Shown here in pieces: positions 47,325-58,584 of a DNA stretch of 64,000 nucleotides; positions within the stretch are counted from its first letter, which is position 1, and each line of letters begins with the position of its first letter. The notes under the pieces were generated by a model. The model had not been told where the DNA came from, did no database searches, and saw only the letters and a list, made by a program, of their open reading frames with translations. Origin of the DNA: Paramecium tetraurelia (Eukaryota > Ciliophora > Oligohymenophorea > Peniculida > Parameciidae); NCBI RefSeq assembly GCF_000165425.1, contig NW_001799000.1, positions 496,001-560,000 of the forward strand, in the 5' to 3' direction. Position numbers and translations under genes: made by a program.

Positions 47325-47431
47325 AATAGATGGAGTTAAGCCATGTAAATTAATTTATAAAATAATTCTATACAAATTTTATTATTTATATTAATGTCAC
47401 TACCGTACACTCACCATACCGTGAATTTGCT

Positions 47432-50400
47432 TCAAAGAAGTTTGGTTCGTATTTGCTCGTCTTTTGGAAGGTTTCTAATGAAGTATTTACGCATTTCTTC
47501 CCAACAAAATAGACACATGGAATATGGGAGTCCAGGCATTCTATGATATATACATAATTAAATACCCCAAATTGAGTATATCTACTGGTCTGGCACCAAA
47601 CCAGGTATTGACTCCTGGAATGTACACGATGCAAAGGAAAATGATGGTCTCAAGGATGACTCCGTAGAACATGACATTATTGATTGGCGAATAAATCAAA
47701 GACATTTTACGTTCTAAAGAGATATAAGATAAGTATTTACATTTGCATGAGAACACATTAGACCATTAGACCAAGACAACAGCAACGAAATAGGAAGTTT
47801 AGGCATATTTAAGGGCTGCAGTTTTGAAGCAAGCATTTGTATTGATTGGATATCCAGATCCTTCAAGAAGTGAATCTGATCTATCAAAGTATCTGCACAA
47901 TTGATCAGAAAATTGGTTGTTCCATTCCTCAAACACAGGGAACCATCTATTGGATGTGGAATTATAAGTAACGAAGATGTATCTCAAATCATAATAGATG
48001 AGTTCTGGATTAATCCAATTCAATGGAATGTTTTAGAATCCAACTGTATCTTAAATCTGATTTTCTGATGGGGGAACCAATACTGGTGCCATTTACCAAT
48101 TAGGACTGTAAGGCTGCTATGTTAAGAATGGACTAAATAAAATAGAATGACAAATTACTTGTTCATATTAGGCATATCCCAAACCCAACTTGTAGGAGGT
48201 GGAGCATATGGTTGCCCATTTGCAAGAGTGATTGGAGCCCAGGGGATTTACTAGTATGGTGTGTTCATAAAACTAAGAATGAGTTTTGGAGGAAATCCAT
48301 ATTCATTCATTGTACTGAAATAACTAAAGAATCCTGCAGATGTGGCTATGACTCCTTATAATAGATAGGCATGAGTGATCAATCTAAGAGACACTAAATG
48401 GTCATCCTTCTTTCTTGGTTTACGAGTCATGATATCAATTTCAGCTTCTTCGTAAGCAAAGGAAATAGCAGGTAGAATGTCAGTACCAATACAAATAGTG
48501 AGAATAAAGGCATTACTCAATGGAAGTGGTAATCCAATAGCGATTTCACCTACGTATGGGAACACCTCAGTAATATTAGATGTAAGAAGATAGACGATAG
48601 TTTTTTTAAGATTATCGAAGATCTTTCTTCCTTCTTCTACGCCGTCAACAATTGAAGCAAAGTCATCATTCAATAAGATCATATCTGCAGCATCTTTAGT
48701 AACATCAGATCCACTTATACCCATTGAAATACCAATGTCACCTTATTTGATAGCTGGTGAATCATTGACACCGTCTCCTGTAACTCCCGACTACGTGACC
48801 CCAAATATTAACAAGCTCTAACAATCATCAGTTTTTAAGCTGGAGATGTACGAGCAAATACAACTTAAGGTTTACTGCACCAACTTCTTAGTTTTCTATC
48901 CTTCAAATGTTCAGGTAAATTTTCACCTTATGAAGCCTCTTCTTCAAGTGCTTAAACAATTAAATCACCATGGATAACGATGGCTGGAGCTTATCTAAAA
49001 GCATCTTCATATGACATTGAAGGATTCTCATCCAAAAGATCATCAACAGTCTTACCAGTGATGATACCAATTTATTTAGCAATAGCACCTGCAGTGGGTG
49101 GTTAATCTCCAGTAACCATAATAACCTTAATACCGGCTGATTAACATTTTTTGATAGCTTGAGGTACAGTAACTTTAGGAGGATCCATCAAAGATAATAA
49201 ACCCAAGAAGGTGAATCCTTCTAATTTAAATTTAAGTGTGTCAACTGAATTCAAATTGAATTAATATCCTTTATGATATTCAGCTCTTGGTAAGTGCAAT
49301 TTAGCAAATCCTAGCACTCTTTCTCCACCTCTACCGAAGGCTAAGTTGACTTATTTGAATTTCTAGGTAATTTATTCATCAATAGGTTGATTTCTACCTT
49401 CGACCAAAAGGTAACTGCAAAATGTCCACAATTTTTCAGGTGCTCCCTTGATGTAAACACAATAGTAGGAATCATGAGTTTCCCAATTGACAATACAAAG
49501 AGAGAACTTGTTGGTTGAGTTGAATGGCATTTTAGCCAATGATTTATCTGGCAATTCTGCAAATTATCTTCTTTGTCTTGTTAATTCAATGTCTTCGATT
49601 GGTTAAAAGAACTTGATCAAAGCTGTTTCAGAGGCATCTCCTATAGTTGGAGTGTCTAACCAATTGATATTTTGTTTGTCTTTAGCTTGAATATTAAACT
49701 TAGCTTCACTGGTAATGATAGCACAATCGTGTAAATCTCTAAATGTTGGATCACTAGTTTCATATTCATATTCAGCATTCTTTCCTGCAATCAATCTATT
49801 CAACGCTCTCCTCTTCAATCCATCATACCATACATTTTCAACACTCATCTTGTTCTAAGTCAAGGTTCCTGTTTTATCTGAACAAATGCAACTTGTTGAT
49901 CCAAGAGTTTCAACAGCTTCCAAATTCTTCACCAACACCTATTTATCTGCCAATCTTTTTGCAGTGATAGCCAAAGAAACTGTGATACATCCCAATAATC
50001 CTTCAGGTACATTTGCAACAATAATACCAATAGCTTAAACCAACAGCAGTATCTACTGATGCCTTTTCGACAACCAATGAGAGAATCAAAAATAAGACAC
50101 CCAAACCAACAGCAATACAAGAAATCAAAATAACGAACCTCTTCAACTCAATATTCAATGGTGTTTCTGGTGTTTCTCCTCCAGTTGCTAAATCTGCAAT
50201 CTGACCCATGATAGTCTTGTCACCTATTTAAATAACCATTCCCAATCCGGATCCTTCTTTACATAATGTTCCAAAAAAGGCCAAGTTCTTTGTTTCCAAA
50301 GGATTCTCACTTGTGCATTCAGTCACTCTCAATAATGGATCACATTCTCCTGTCAATGCAGAGTTATCCACCTTCATCTCTCGAGATTGTATAATTCTGA

Positions 50401-51259
50401 TGTCTGCTGGGATTTTGTCTCCCATCTTCACTTCCACTATATCTCCTGGCACTATCTTCTCTGCTGGGACCTGTTTCCTCTGTCCTCCTCTAATTACTAT
50501 ACAATTTTAAGGCAAGAAATTCTTAAAGCCTTCCATCAAAGCGTCGGCCTTAGCAGATTGATTGTAGGTAATAGAACCTGTTAGTAAGATAATTGCAATT
50601 AAAATGATTGCTAAAAATTAGATGCTTTTTCATACCCAACCACAAGTTCGACTTTGCTCCGAGGGCATCTGGATTCACACCATATAAAGCAAAACATGCA
50701 AAGGATGCTATCCATAACAAAATTGAAAATGGTTAAATCATCTCTTTAATCAATTTGATCCACCATGGAGTCTTCGCTTTTTCTGATAATTTATTATCAC
50801 CATATTATTGATTCTTTTACACAGCTTAGTCATCAGATAAACCTTCGTCTTTGCTTGTTCCCAATCTAAACTATGGTGTCCATACATTACCTGTTCGCTA
50901 AAGTCATTACATCCACCTTATGCTCATCCATGTTCCTGTACTCTTCTCCCTTATTTTAAGCCTTTTTAAGAATATCTGGCTTTGTATTAGTTGGAGCGTC
51001 CACTGGTACTATGACATCCTTTACCATAATTTTTTATTCCTAGGAATACAATTTTAGAGCTTACTTTCATCTGGTTAAGCATTTGACTTTGTCTAGAAAC
51101 TAGAGCTTGTGCTTTCATGGAGCTCTTACGAGCTGACTCGCTCTGCTGCATTCCCAAATCGACACTCATTCTCAAAGCTTAGAAACCTGCAATAATCTGA
51201 GGATTTGTAGCCTATGTGAAGTTCTACTAACCATCATTCAATGGTCGATACTAAGCCAT
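47432..51259 (-). CDS. P-type Na+/K+-ATPase-like alpha subunit with three apparent frame breaks
   Basis: About 1224 codons, six introns (51040-51064, 50866-50890, 50611-50635, 48133-48158, 47714-47740, 47541-47565). P-type IIC features in order: [20 protein letters not shown] (M1), [60 protein letters not shown] (M4), SDKTGTLT phosphorylation site, [17 protein letters not shown], the GDGVNDSPA hinge and [20 protein letters not shown] (M5 side). M7-M10 end with [20 protein letters not shown]. It would pump cations across the plasma membrane. Three single extra bases interrupt the frame: one near 50034-50037 between M3 and M4, two near 48786-48802 just before GDGVNDSPA. Each lies in or beside a short A or G run. 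They sum to zero mod 3, and everything else is intact, so sequencing errors are as likely as a damaged gene. The N-terminus may start later, at an internal Met (51169). Confidence 0.85.
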
Positions 51260-51726
51260 TCACAATAAATTATGAAAAATAATATCTAATGAATATTCAT
51301 TCCATCACACCTTAAAATATAGAATCTCAATAATGAGCATAAGATTGCATCACTAATTAAATCCATATATGTAAAATTATTCTGATCTAAACAATCATTA
51401 AACCGAACATTGCAAAAAACACACCCTTTACCATACAAAAGCACTCTCCCATCCTCGTTTATCTCCCTGAAATACTTAAAATATGTCTACAATTCACAAC
51501 GATAGAATCTCTAAAATTCAGGAGAAGATTGCAAAGCAACATACATTTTGAACTATTTACATTGCAGTATTATAATAAAACTTGTTGCAAGGAGGTTCTG
51601 GTTTAACAATTGCAAAAAGAAAATTTATGGAAATTCGAATTACAACAAGAACTATACAATTTATTCTGGTGGCAATACTCAAATAAGGGGAGAAATACTA
51701 CGTAATATATGATGTCCCCAGATCAT
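51238..51726 (-). CDS. Small F-box-like protein
   Basis: About 155 residues with one short intron (51678-51698, 21 nt; a 24-nt alternative also keeps the frame). The N-terminus LPPEQIVQFLLQFEFPQIFF resembles an F-box first helix (LP.EI...I..FL), the segment that binds Skp1 in SCF ubiquitin ligases. The rest is unusual: RFYRCELQTYFKYFREINED, then LYGKGCVFCNVRFNDC with a CxxC, and a hydrophobic end. The stop codon lies 22 bp inside the start of the ATPase frame on the same strand; alternatively an intron (GTGTGATGG...) gives a slightly different C-terminus. The plus strand of this stretch also reads openly but is not convincing. Function inferred only from the F-box-like helix. Confidence 0.6.
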
Positions 51727-51839
51727 ACTAAAATACCATAAAGAGTGATTATTTATTGCTAAAGAAAACCCGAGTATAATTTGATGGAATTAAATGAGAA
51801 ACTCAAAACTTATATTTTAAAGTTAAAATTATAATCATT

Positions 51840-52597
51840 TCAACAGCATTTTGATGCCTTTTACTCTTTTTATTTTTCAATCATTTCTTCAGTCATTTAT
51901 GATCCAATACGTACACCAATAGACTAACAATATTTTAATCTTATACCTCATTTGTAGCATCAATGTCTCTCTGCTCTATTTTTTTAAGGACAGCCTCAGC
52001 AGCTTCTTAGAATATCTAATATATATTGTGTGATAGACAATACTTTATCAACTTGAAATCCTGTTTTTGCAGATGCCTCAACAAAAATCAAATCATGCTT
52101 TTTGGCGAATGTTTGTCCTTCCTCAGCTGATATCACTCTCCTAATTGTGTTTTCATATAAGTTTACTTGTCTGATAAATCAGTTTTATTAGCAACCAACA
52201 CTAGTGTGATTTTATCGTTTGCATAGCTTTTTGTTTCTTCCATCCATCTACTGATATTCTCAAAACTGTCTCTGCTAGTCACATCATACACAATTAATGC
52301 GCAGATTGATCCTCTATAATATGATCTAGTAATTGATTTAAAACTCTCTTGTCCAGCCTAAAATATTTAAATTAGTTGATACAGTATCCCAAATTTATAG
52401 TTTTATGTTCTTTTACCTAATGTTCAAAGTCTTGCTTCCAAACTCAACTCCTATTGTAGTATCATGATCCAACTTAAACTTCCTATCCAAAAATTATAAA
52501 AGCAAGCATGATTTTCCAACACCTAAACTCTTTTAGAATTATAATTACTTGAGTCTCCAATAATAATAAATTTAAACAAGTATGCATAAGAACTCAT
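51840..52597 (-). CDS. Rab-family small GTPase
   Basis: 209 residues after five introns (52523-52548, 52358-52382, 52141-52166, 52016-52043, 51924-51946). Complete GTPase motif set: G1 GDSSVGKS (residues 14-21, built across the first intron), switch I DHDTTIGVEF, G3 WDTAGQES across the second intron, G4 NKTD, G5 EASAKTG. Rab-type features are IGVEF, KLQIWDTAGQE and YYRGS, giving closest resemblance to Rab2/Rab4/Rab14-like proteins. The C-terminus KASKCC is a double-cysteine prenylation signal for membrane anchoring. The tail is only read correctly with the last 23-nt intron removed. Acts on vesicle traffic; the specific compartment cannot be decided from sequence alone. Confidence 0.95.
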
Positions 52598-52725
52598 CAG
52601 AATAAAAAATATATTTATATTAATATTAAAATCATATCAATAATTTATATTACAATTTAAACGCTGAATTCATAGAAAATATAGAAAAATATAATCATTA
52701 AGATAAATCTTCTTATCAATTCTAT

Positions 52726-53469
52726 TCAACAACAGGAGTTTCGATTAATTTTTTTCTTCACCTCCTGAATAACAACCTATTTTTTTAAACTTCGAATTCC
52801 CATCAATTCATCTAATTTACCACTTGCTTTTTATTTTTTTACAAAATCCAATATCTCTTCAGTAAATTTGGTGATAATAGTGTTAATGCTCTAATAGTTC
52901 TCATCTTGAATCAACGAAAGCACACTACTTGAAGTTTGAGAATACTGCATTTGATGAGTGGCTGCAAATTGCTCCCCTTCCTCATACTGTATGTAATGCC
53001 TTGCATAAATAAATAAGAATTATCTTTACCTGTCATTTCCGCCATCCTTCCCTTCTCCCAAATCATCGTAAACCAATTTGTCACTTTTATTACCTACCAG
53101 TCTAATTAATATTTTCTCTTGATCAACATACTATTGGATTTCTTCGTACCACTTTTTCAGATTCTCATAACTATCTCTGCTGGAAAGATCAAAAATTAAA
53201 ATTATTCCAACACAAGTTCTGTAATGAACCCATGCCATCGAACGGAATGGTTCCTTACCAGACTTTAATTCATAATATATCATTACAATATCAATCAGTT
53301 TTAATTAAACCAACTTTTCTCCTACCAAAATTTCCTATTGATGAACAGCAATTTTATCATTATGGCGTTGTACAAATTGATTAGTCATAAACATAGATAG
53401 AAATGTTGATTTTCCAACTCCAGTATCCCCTATTATCGCTATGCTTAGCTCCCATTCGCTTGATAACAT
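52726..53469 (-). CDS. Divergent Rab-like GTPase next to the canonical Rab
   Basis: 229 residues after two introns (53263-53286, 24 nt; 53000-53029, 30 nt), both multiples of three without a stop. G1 is GDTGVGKS (14-21) and G4 NKSD, but switch I lacks the Rab IGVEF and the G3 motif is IDISGKEPFRS instead of WDTAGQE: Gln, which positions the hydrolytic water, is replaced by Lys. An extra acidic/Gly loop (DDLGEGKDGGNDR) follows G4, and the G5 SAK motif is not recognisable. The C-terminus NSCC can still be prenylated. It lies 128 bp upstream of the canonical Rab on the same strand, suggesting tandem duplication and drift. Nucleotide binding is likely, hydrolysis slow or altered (inference). Confidence 0.85.
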
Positions 53470-54358
53470 TCAGAAGAATTTTCTTTTATTGATAAATAAT
53501 TAACATTTATAATTAGAATCTGAATTCAGTTAATTATATTCATTTTTATCCTTTTATCAGACCACTTAAAGTATCTTTTCTTTTTCATTATGTCGTAAAA
53601 TTTAAGAATTTTCATTTCAAAATTGTAATTAGTCTGCCAATATCTAAAATTAGTTCTATATTTTATTGTTTTTATTCGTTAAAATAATAAATATTTATGA
53701 AACAACTACAATATCTTCTTTTTATTTTGTTTTTAATTTTATCTAAAATCTATTTTTAAAATATAATAACAATGATTTGATTTACAGATTCATTTTATCA
53801 ATAATAAATATTAGTAAGAGTCGGAATTGTATCCTAACAGACTTAAATTAAATTCAGAGTGACTTTTTATCTTTTTTTTTAAAATCCTTTTTTGATATTT
53901 AATGGCAATAAATTATTTCTGATTGTTAGTGTTAACTTTTAAATTCAAGTTATCAACTAGTTGGATTTTTGTTCAATTATATTTAATGAGCTAATTTAAA
54001 AATTTTTCTCCTTTTTCAACGGTATTATAAAGGTATTTCAGCTTATTAGTATCAATTAGCCATTTTCTATTTGTGATTATTTGAGTTAAATTCTAATATT
54101 ACTCTAATCTAGGCTAATATATCTAAAAGCCATTATTTTTAATTAGTAATTTATATTTTAGATTGGTCACATTGAATTCATATTCTGTTAATGCATAGTG
54201 AGATAAATCTCAAAATAGTAAAAATATCACCAAGTAATAATAAGAAATAAAAGTGAATACAATGTCATTTATTTTTAAGGAAAATAAAAAATTTGTTATT
54301 ATTTTAAAATAATTTAGTTATGCTTTTTATACTAACAACTTTCATAAATTTAAATTAT
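53470..54358. other. Gene-free AT-rich stretch
   Basis: Nearly 900 bp with no frame on either strand that shows protein-like composition. Poly-T and AT-rich runs dominate. It is longer than most gaps here and may be decayed DNA. Confidence 0.5.
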
Positions 54359-55332
54359 ATGTTTAAAATAAAGAGACTCTAAAATTCTTTCGAGAAAAAG
54401 CTACTTTAGTTCTTTATCAACTGGAAAAAAAGCACTTAAAATTTCAAATATTGGAAATCGAATTTAAGCTTTATGTATAAATGTAATTTTGGATTTTTTA
54501 GATAATACAGTTATGACAAAGACTAAGAAGAAACAAGAAATCTGCTTGTTTAATAGGAATTGTAAATCTTATAATCAATATGCAAATTCAAAATGTTGAA
54601 TCATAATAAATGTGATTAGGAGGATTAGCAAAGAAACTATTCAATCTTGTAATCTTAAGTCTAACAATTTACCACTTGTATTATTCAAATTCATATTAGT
54701 GGTGTTACAGGGAGAATTAAGAGATAAAATTAATTTTAATAACCGAAGATCTGAACTTCTAATGGAAATATATTCTGCATTGGAGGAAGTTTAAGCTAGT
54801 TCTAATATGATCTTCTTAGAATATAAGTTCTAGCAATTGGAAGTATAATAATATTAACAATAGATATTAGGTTTAGTTAAAGGATAGTTGAGCAATTAAT
54901 ATATTGATCAAATTTGTAAATTGTATCATCACAAAGAATTTTTGTTTGCTTTGGAACAAACTTATAATGAAATGCTGAAATAGAGAATCTTCAATAGTAA
55001 CTTTTAAAAAATAGCAAAATGCTTATACATAATACAACCAAATTGCTAGCTATATGAAATAATTAGAGATTTGAACGAAAAGAGTGATGATGAATAAATT
55101 GAAAAGACTGTAAAATTTTAATCTTATTTTTTAGTTCCATTTAAAGGCTATAGAAATAGCAATTAAGGAAGAATATCAGCATTCATTAAAGTTTCATTTA
55201 GAATAATGTTTATATCATAGTTGGAGTTAAGAACAAAAAGATCTGTTAATAGAAAGTTGTTTAAAGTTGTCTAAGCAATTCTAGGAAAGAGATCAATTAT
55301 ATTAAGTACTTTAGGATATGAAATAGTGGTGA
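54359..55332 (+). CDS. Unrecognised 299-residue helical protein
   Basis: Three introns (54475-54501, 27 nt; 54678-54699, 22 nt; 55110-55134, 25 nt) join to exactly 300 codons. Starts MFKIKRLQNSFEKK; mostly alpha-helical with many Gln, Leu, Glu and Tyr (LQGELRDKINFNNRRSELLM, ALEEVQASSNMIFLEYKFQQ) and a terminal helix-rich part (CLYHSWSQEQKDLLIESC). No signal peptide or membrane segment. Coiled-coil scaffold is a plausible but unproven role. Confidence 0.65.
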
Positions 55333-55368
55333 TTTACTTAAATTTCATACTATATATTAAATTTAATT

Positions 55369-56130
55369 ATGATAAAATTCAGATATAATTTATCAAATTT
55401 TTTAGCTTTTTCAAGATGCTAACCCTTTCAGTTTATAAATTAATCAAAATATGGATTTTCTAATGGAGAAAAAGAAAAAGGAGAATTTGCAGAAAAAGAA
55501 TAAACAAACTTAGAAAAGCAAAAGACCTCAAAAAAATAAGGGTATGTTGCCAAAATGAGGGAGGAAGTTATTACAAATGCAATTGTAGCATCTTTGAAAG
55601 AGAAAAGTAAGATGAAGGCAAAAGAAGAATACAGAGCAGCCATTTTATTTGAAGAAATTCTAAATAGAGAAGTCGATATTAATTTATATGACACTAAGGG
55701 TAGAGCTTATTTAATCTCTACATTATGGAACATTTTTTGGGTGGCCTTTGCTGGTTTGGGATTGTATACTGTATTCAGGGATGAGTAATGGTATAAAAAT
55801 AACATGGAAATCTTCAAAGTTGCCATAACCACAGGATTCATATTCACTAGACTTGTAAAATAGAGATAGTTTTATAAATATTAAGTAGAAAAAGTGATTT
55901 ATAATACTAAGTCTAAATAATTTACAATAACAAAAAGAAACATTATTGGAATTAAGAAGGATTAGGTAATGCAAAAAGATCATATACTATATACATCAGA
56001 CAAAGACTTAAATTTCAAAAAGATAAACTATATCAACATCAATACTTTGGAATGCTATGGAATTGGGTTTGATTACGCATGGTTGAAGAAAGATTTGTTT
56101 TCTCATTTGATTTAGTAAAATATATCTTGA
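55369..56130 (+). CDS. Two-helix protein, probably mitochondrial inner membrane
   Basis: Intronless, 253 residues. The N-terminus MIKFRYNLSNFLAFSRCQPF has basic and hydroxylated residues with no acids, fitting a mitochondrial presequence. A charged linker follows, then two hydrophobic segments (LISTLWNIFWVAFAGLGLYTVF and VAITTGFIFTRLV) and a beta-rich soluble end (RQFYKYQVEKVIYNTKSKQF, KRNIIGIKKDQVMQ). Two membrane helices followed by such strands are the arrangement of TMEM70/TMEM186/TMEM223-type assembly factors for respiratory complexes; I infer the class from shape only. Starts 36 bp after the stop of the preceding gene. Confidence 0.7.
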
Positions 56131-56251
56131 AATATTATATTAAATTGATTAATAATTGAATTTGAATATCTTGGAATTGTTTAAATATATTTTGATTATT
56201 TTAATCATAATTAAATAAGACCAACATTTTAAATTATTAAAATAGATAATT

Positions 56252-57724
56252 ATGAACAAATATAGTTTAATATTTTTAGATAAAGAATCCGAAAGAAAAT
56301 ATTAAGAGTAGAAAATGAATTAACTCAGAAAACCAGTCTATGTATGGAGTGCTATCGGACTGTTTTTCATCAGCCTGGTAAAGATGATCACAGAAATACT
56401 GAATAACGAGTTGAATCAATTAAGCATTTTAGTTATCACTTAAATTTATCTCATCTTGTCTATATTCATAGTAAAGTGGAAACCTTCATCAGTATAATGG
56501 TGTTTGATGATTTTAAATTACTTATTACTTGCCTACTAATATATGCTAACTAGCACAGTCTCACAAGAGGCGATTCCATTATTTGCTAATAATTTTGTTG
56601 CTTGTAACTTTGTTATCATTCTGGCTGTTGATATGTGTTAAGGGATATTCCTGGTAACTACTACAATGCTAATACGATTGATTTTGGCAATATGTGAAAC
56701 TAAAACCCCATAATATAATGTATATTTTGCAACAATTATACTAATTTGCTTTTTGGGTTTTTATATTCATAAATTGAATTATGAGAGTCGCAGCTTTTTT
56801 TTATTGAGTTTGAAAGATAATTTAATGGAATAAATTTTGCCAATTATTGTAAATAAGTCATATATATTATTTCAATTTGAAAGCAGCTAATTAAGATTTT
56901 CATTAATTTCATCACGATAATTAGAATTTAATTGTGAGAATTCAGAGAGTTTGAAATAATTTTTAAGAGAATGGCATTATAAATAGTAAAATCTCGAATA
57001 GATTTGTTTCTAAGACATTGTACGTAAGTAATCTTCAGAAATTAAATCTTATAGTAAATAAATTGAAATAAGAAAAGGTTCTAAATAAAAATAAAATATA
57101 ACAATTTGTTTCTTTAGTTATTAATAGCCAACATTCCTAATAAAATTTGACAATAATTCTTAAGTTTAAGATAAATTAAAAAAGTATTTATTTAATGCAA
57201 TTGAGAAAGAGAGATTAGTATAATTTAAGATTTTCAAATGTGTAGTAAATAATTTGTCTATTTCATTAAAATCAAACAATTTGAATCAATTACATTTGTT
57301 AAGGATTTATTGTTTCAAATAAATTCTAAATTACAAAATACTCAATCATTAGTTTAAATAATAAGATTTTGAAATAGAACCAATTTTGTTAAAGCTCAAG
57401 GAGTTTTTCCAATTCAAATCGATTAGTTATCAAATTATTCCATCATCTGAGGGGAAGGTATAAATGGTGAGAACCTATTTTGTGAGACTAATTTACGATA
57501 TTTTTAGTGAATGCAAAAAAGGTTCTTCTATAGTAATCAATCTGGAGCATCCTTCAGAACCATATATACGATATTATGGAAAAGAGATTAATGAATTTGC
57601 AGATACGGCTATTTAAATAGCAGTTAGAACTCTAGTTAAGAGAAAATAGAAGTTGAAAATTGGAAACAAAACAACTATTCTAATTTTATTGAATGAAGAA
57701 CCAAACTACCCATTCTACTCATGA
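56252..57724 (+). CDS. Membrane sensor-like protein, paralogue of the 45768 gene
   Basis: Intronless, 490 residues. Begins MNKYSLIFLDKESERKY, then six hydrophobic helices (VYVWSAIGLFFISLVKMI, LVITQIYLILSIFIV, VVFATIILICFLGF-like segments) in about 25-190. A cytosolic helical region follows, then a C-terminal domain (SYQIIPSSEGKVQMVRTYFV, SECKKGSSIVINLEHPS, AIQIAVRTLVKR, NKTTILILLNEE) with the strand-helix order of a histidine-kinase ATPase fold but without clear N, G1 or G2 boxes. No receiver domain or H-box is evident. Shares start motif, helix count and overall size with the gene at 45768. Both genes are on the plus strand, 9 kb apart. Confidence 0.65.
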
Positions 57725-57774
57725 CTTTAAAATTGATATTATTATTTTTATTTAATTAGAATATAAATATCAAA

Positions 57775-58558
57775 TCAATATTCTGAAATAGCTCTCTTCC
57801 TCTTTTGCTATTCAAGTGATTGTAGAATTTAATTTCGAGCAATCTTCAGATTTAATTCATTCTAATACTTAATGGGAGTATCAAACAGAGTAGTCAACGT
57901 ATTATCTGTCTGATTAAGTAAATTTGGCTTTTGTTTTGAAGTCCTATAGGTTTTTTATTTACTATAATCGGAGTAAGTTGGTTTTTAAAGGAAATATTCA
58001 TATTGATTACCTCTTTTTTAGAGGAGTTGTGCATTTTTGAATTGTTCAAACATTCCTGTTTTAAGTTTAAAGGAGTCTTTAGAGTAGAGAGTATAATTTT
58101 CTTAGAAAGCACACTTTTAATCTAAATATCTGCCATTATGTTCGAGCTCATAGGATCTATTAGAGATTTTATCGTTGAATCTAGATTTGGTTGATTTGAG
58201 TCTGATGATACGATCTTCCGATTCTTAAATGGACTCATTGACTTTTTTGTCTTATAACAAGCTCAAATTGGGTCTTAAGGTCATTTAAAGATCATGTTAG
58301 AGGTTAACAGCTTTACCATACCATTTAATCCTTTTATATTGCAAGTCTTAAGTCTTTAGATGAATAAAGGTTACCTTATTGGGTGGCAGAATCTTATGGT
58401 TTAACAAAGAGGATATCCTCGACTTTGATGTGCTTAAATTAGAATTCCTTTGGTGAATCAACACTGATGGCCATTTATCGATTCACATGTCTTTCTCTAT
58501 TAATGGAAGGTTTTGGAGTTTCATCTCGAGTAAATGATAAAATATTAGGTTTGCGCAT
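57775..58558 (-). CDS. Unrecognised basic 250-residue protein
   Basis: One 31-nt intron (58393-58423) is needed to join two good frames; the exact junction is not certain because both frames are open over about 150 bp. Starts MRKPNILSFTRDETPKPS. The remainder is hydrophilic with many Lys, Arg, Asn, Tyr and Ser (LQYKRIKWYGKAVNLQHDLQ, EDRIIRLKSTKSRF, SYELEHNGRYLDQK). No domain recognised; style is that of microtubule-associated or ciliary proteins. Its ATG is 26 bp from the ATG of the divergent EF-hand gene; its 3' end is 50 bp from the converging sensor-like gene. Confidence 0.6.
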
Positions 58559-58584
58559 AACTGATTAATTTATATTATAAAATA

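Noticed and set aside
50056-50074. A 19-nt GTT...CAG segment that would act as an intron and repair the first ATPase frame break
   Set aside because: It would delete the loop between the third and fourth membrane helices (EKASVDT) that matches the family, and all other introns here are at least 21 nt and mostly begin GTA. A single extra base is the simpler reading.
51260-51720. Long plus-strand open frame (Leu/Lys/Gln-rich) opposite the F-box-like gene
   Set aside because: No plausible start or splice structure, whereas the minus strand gives a continuous protein with balanced composition.
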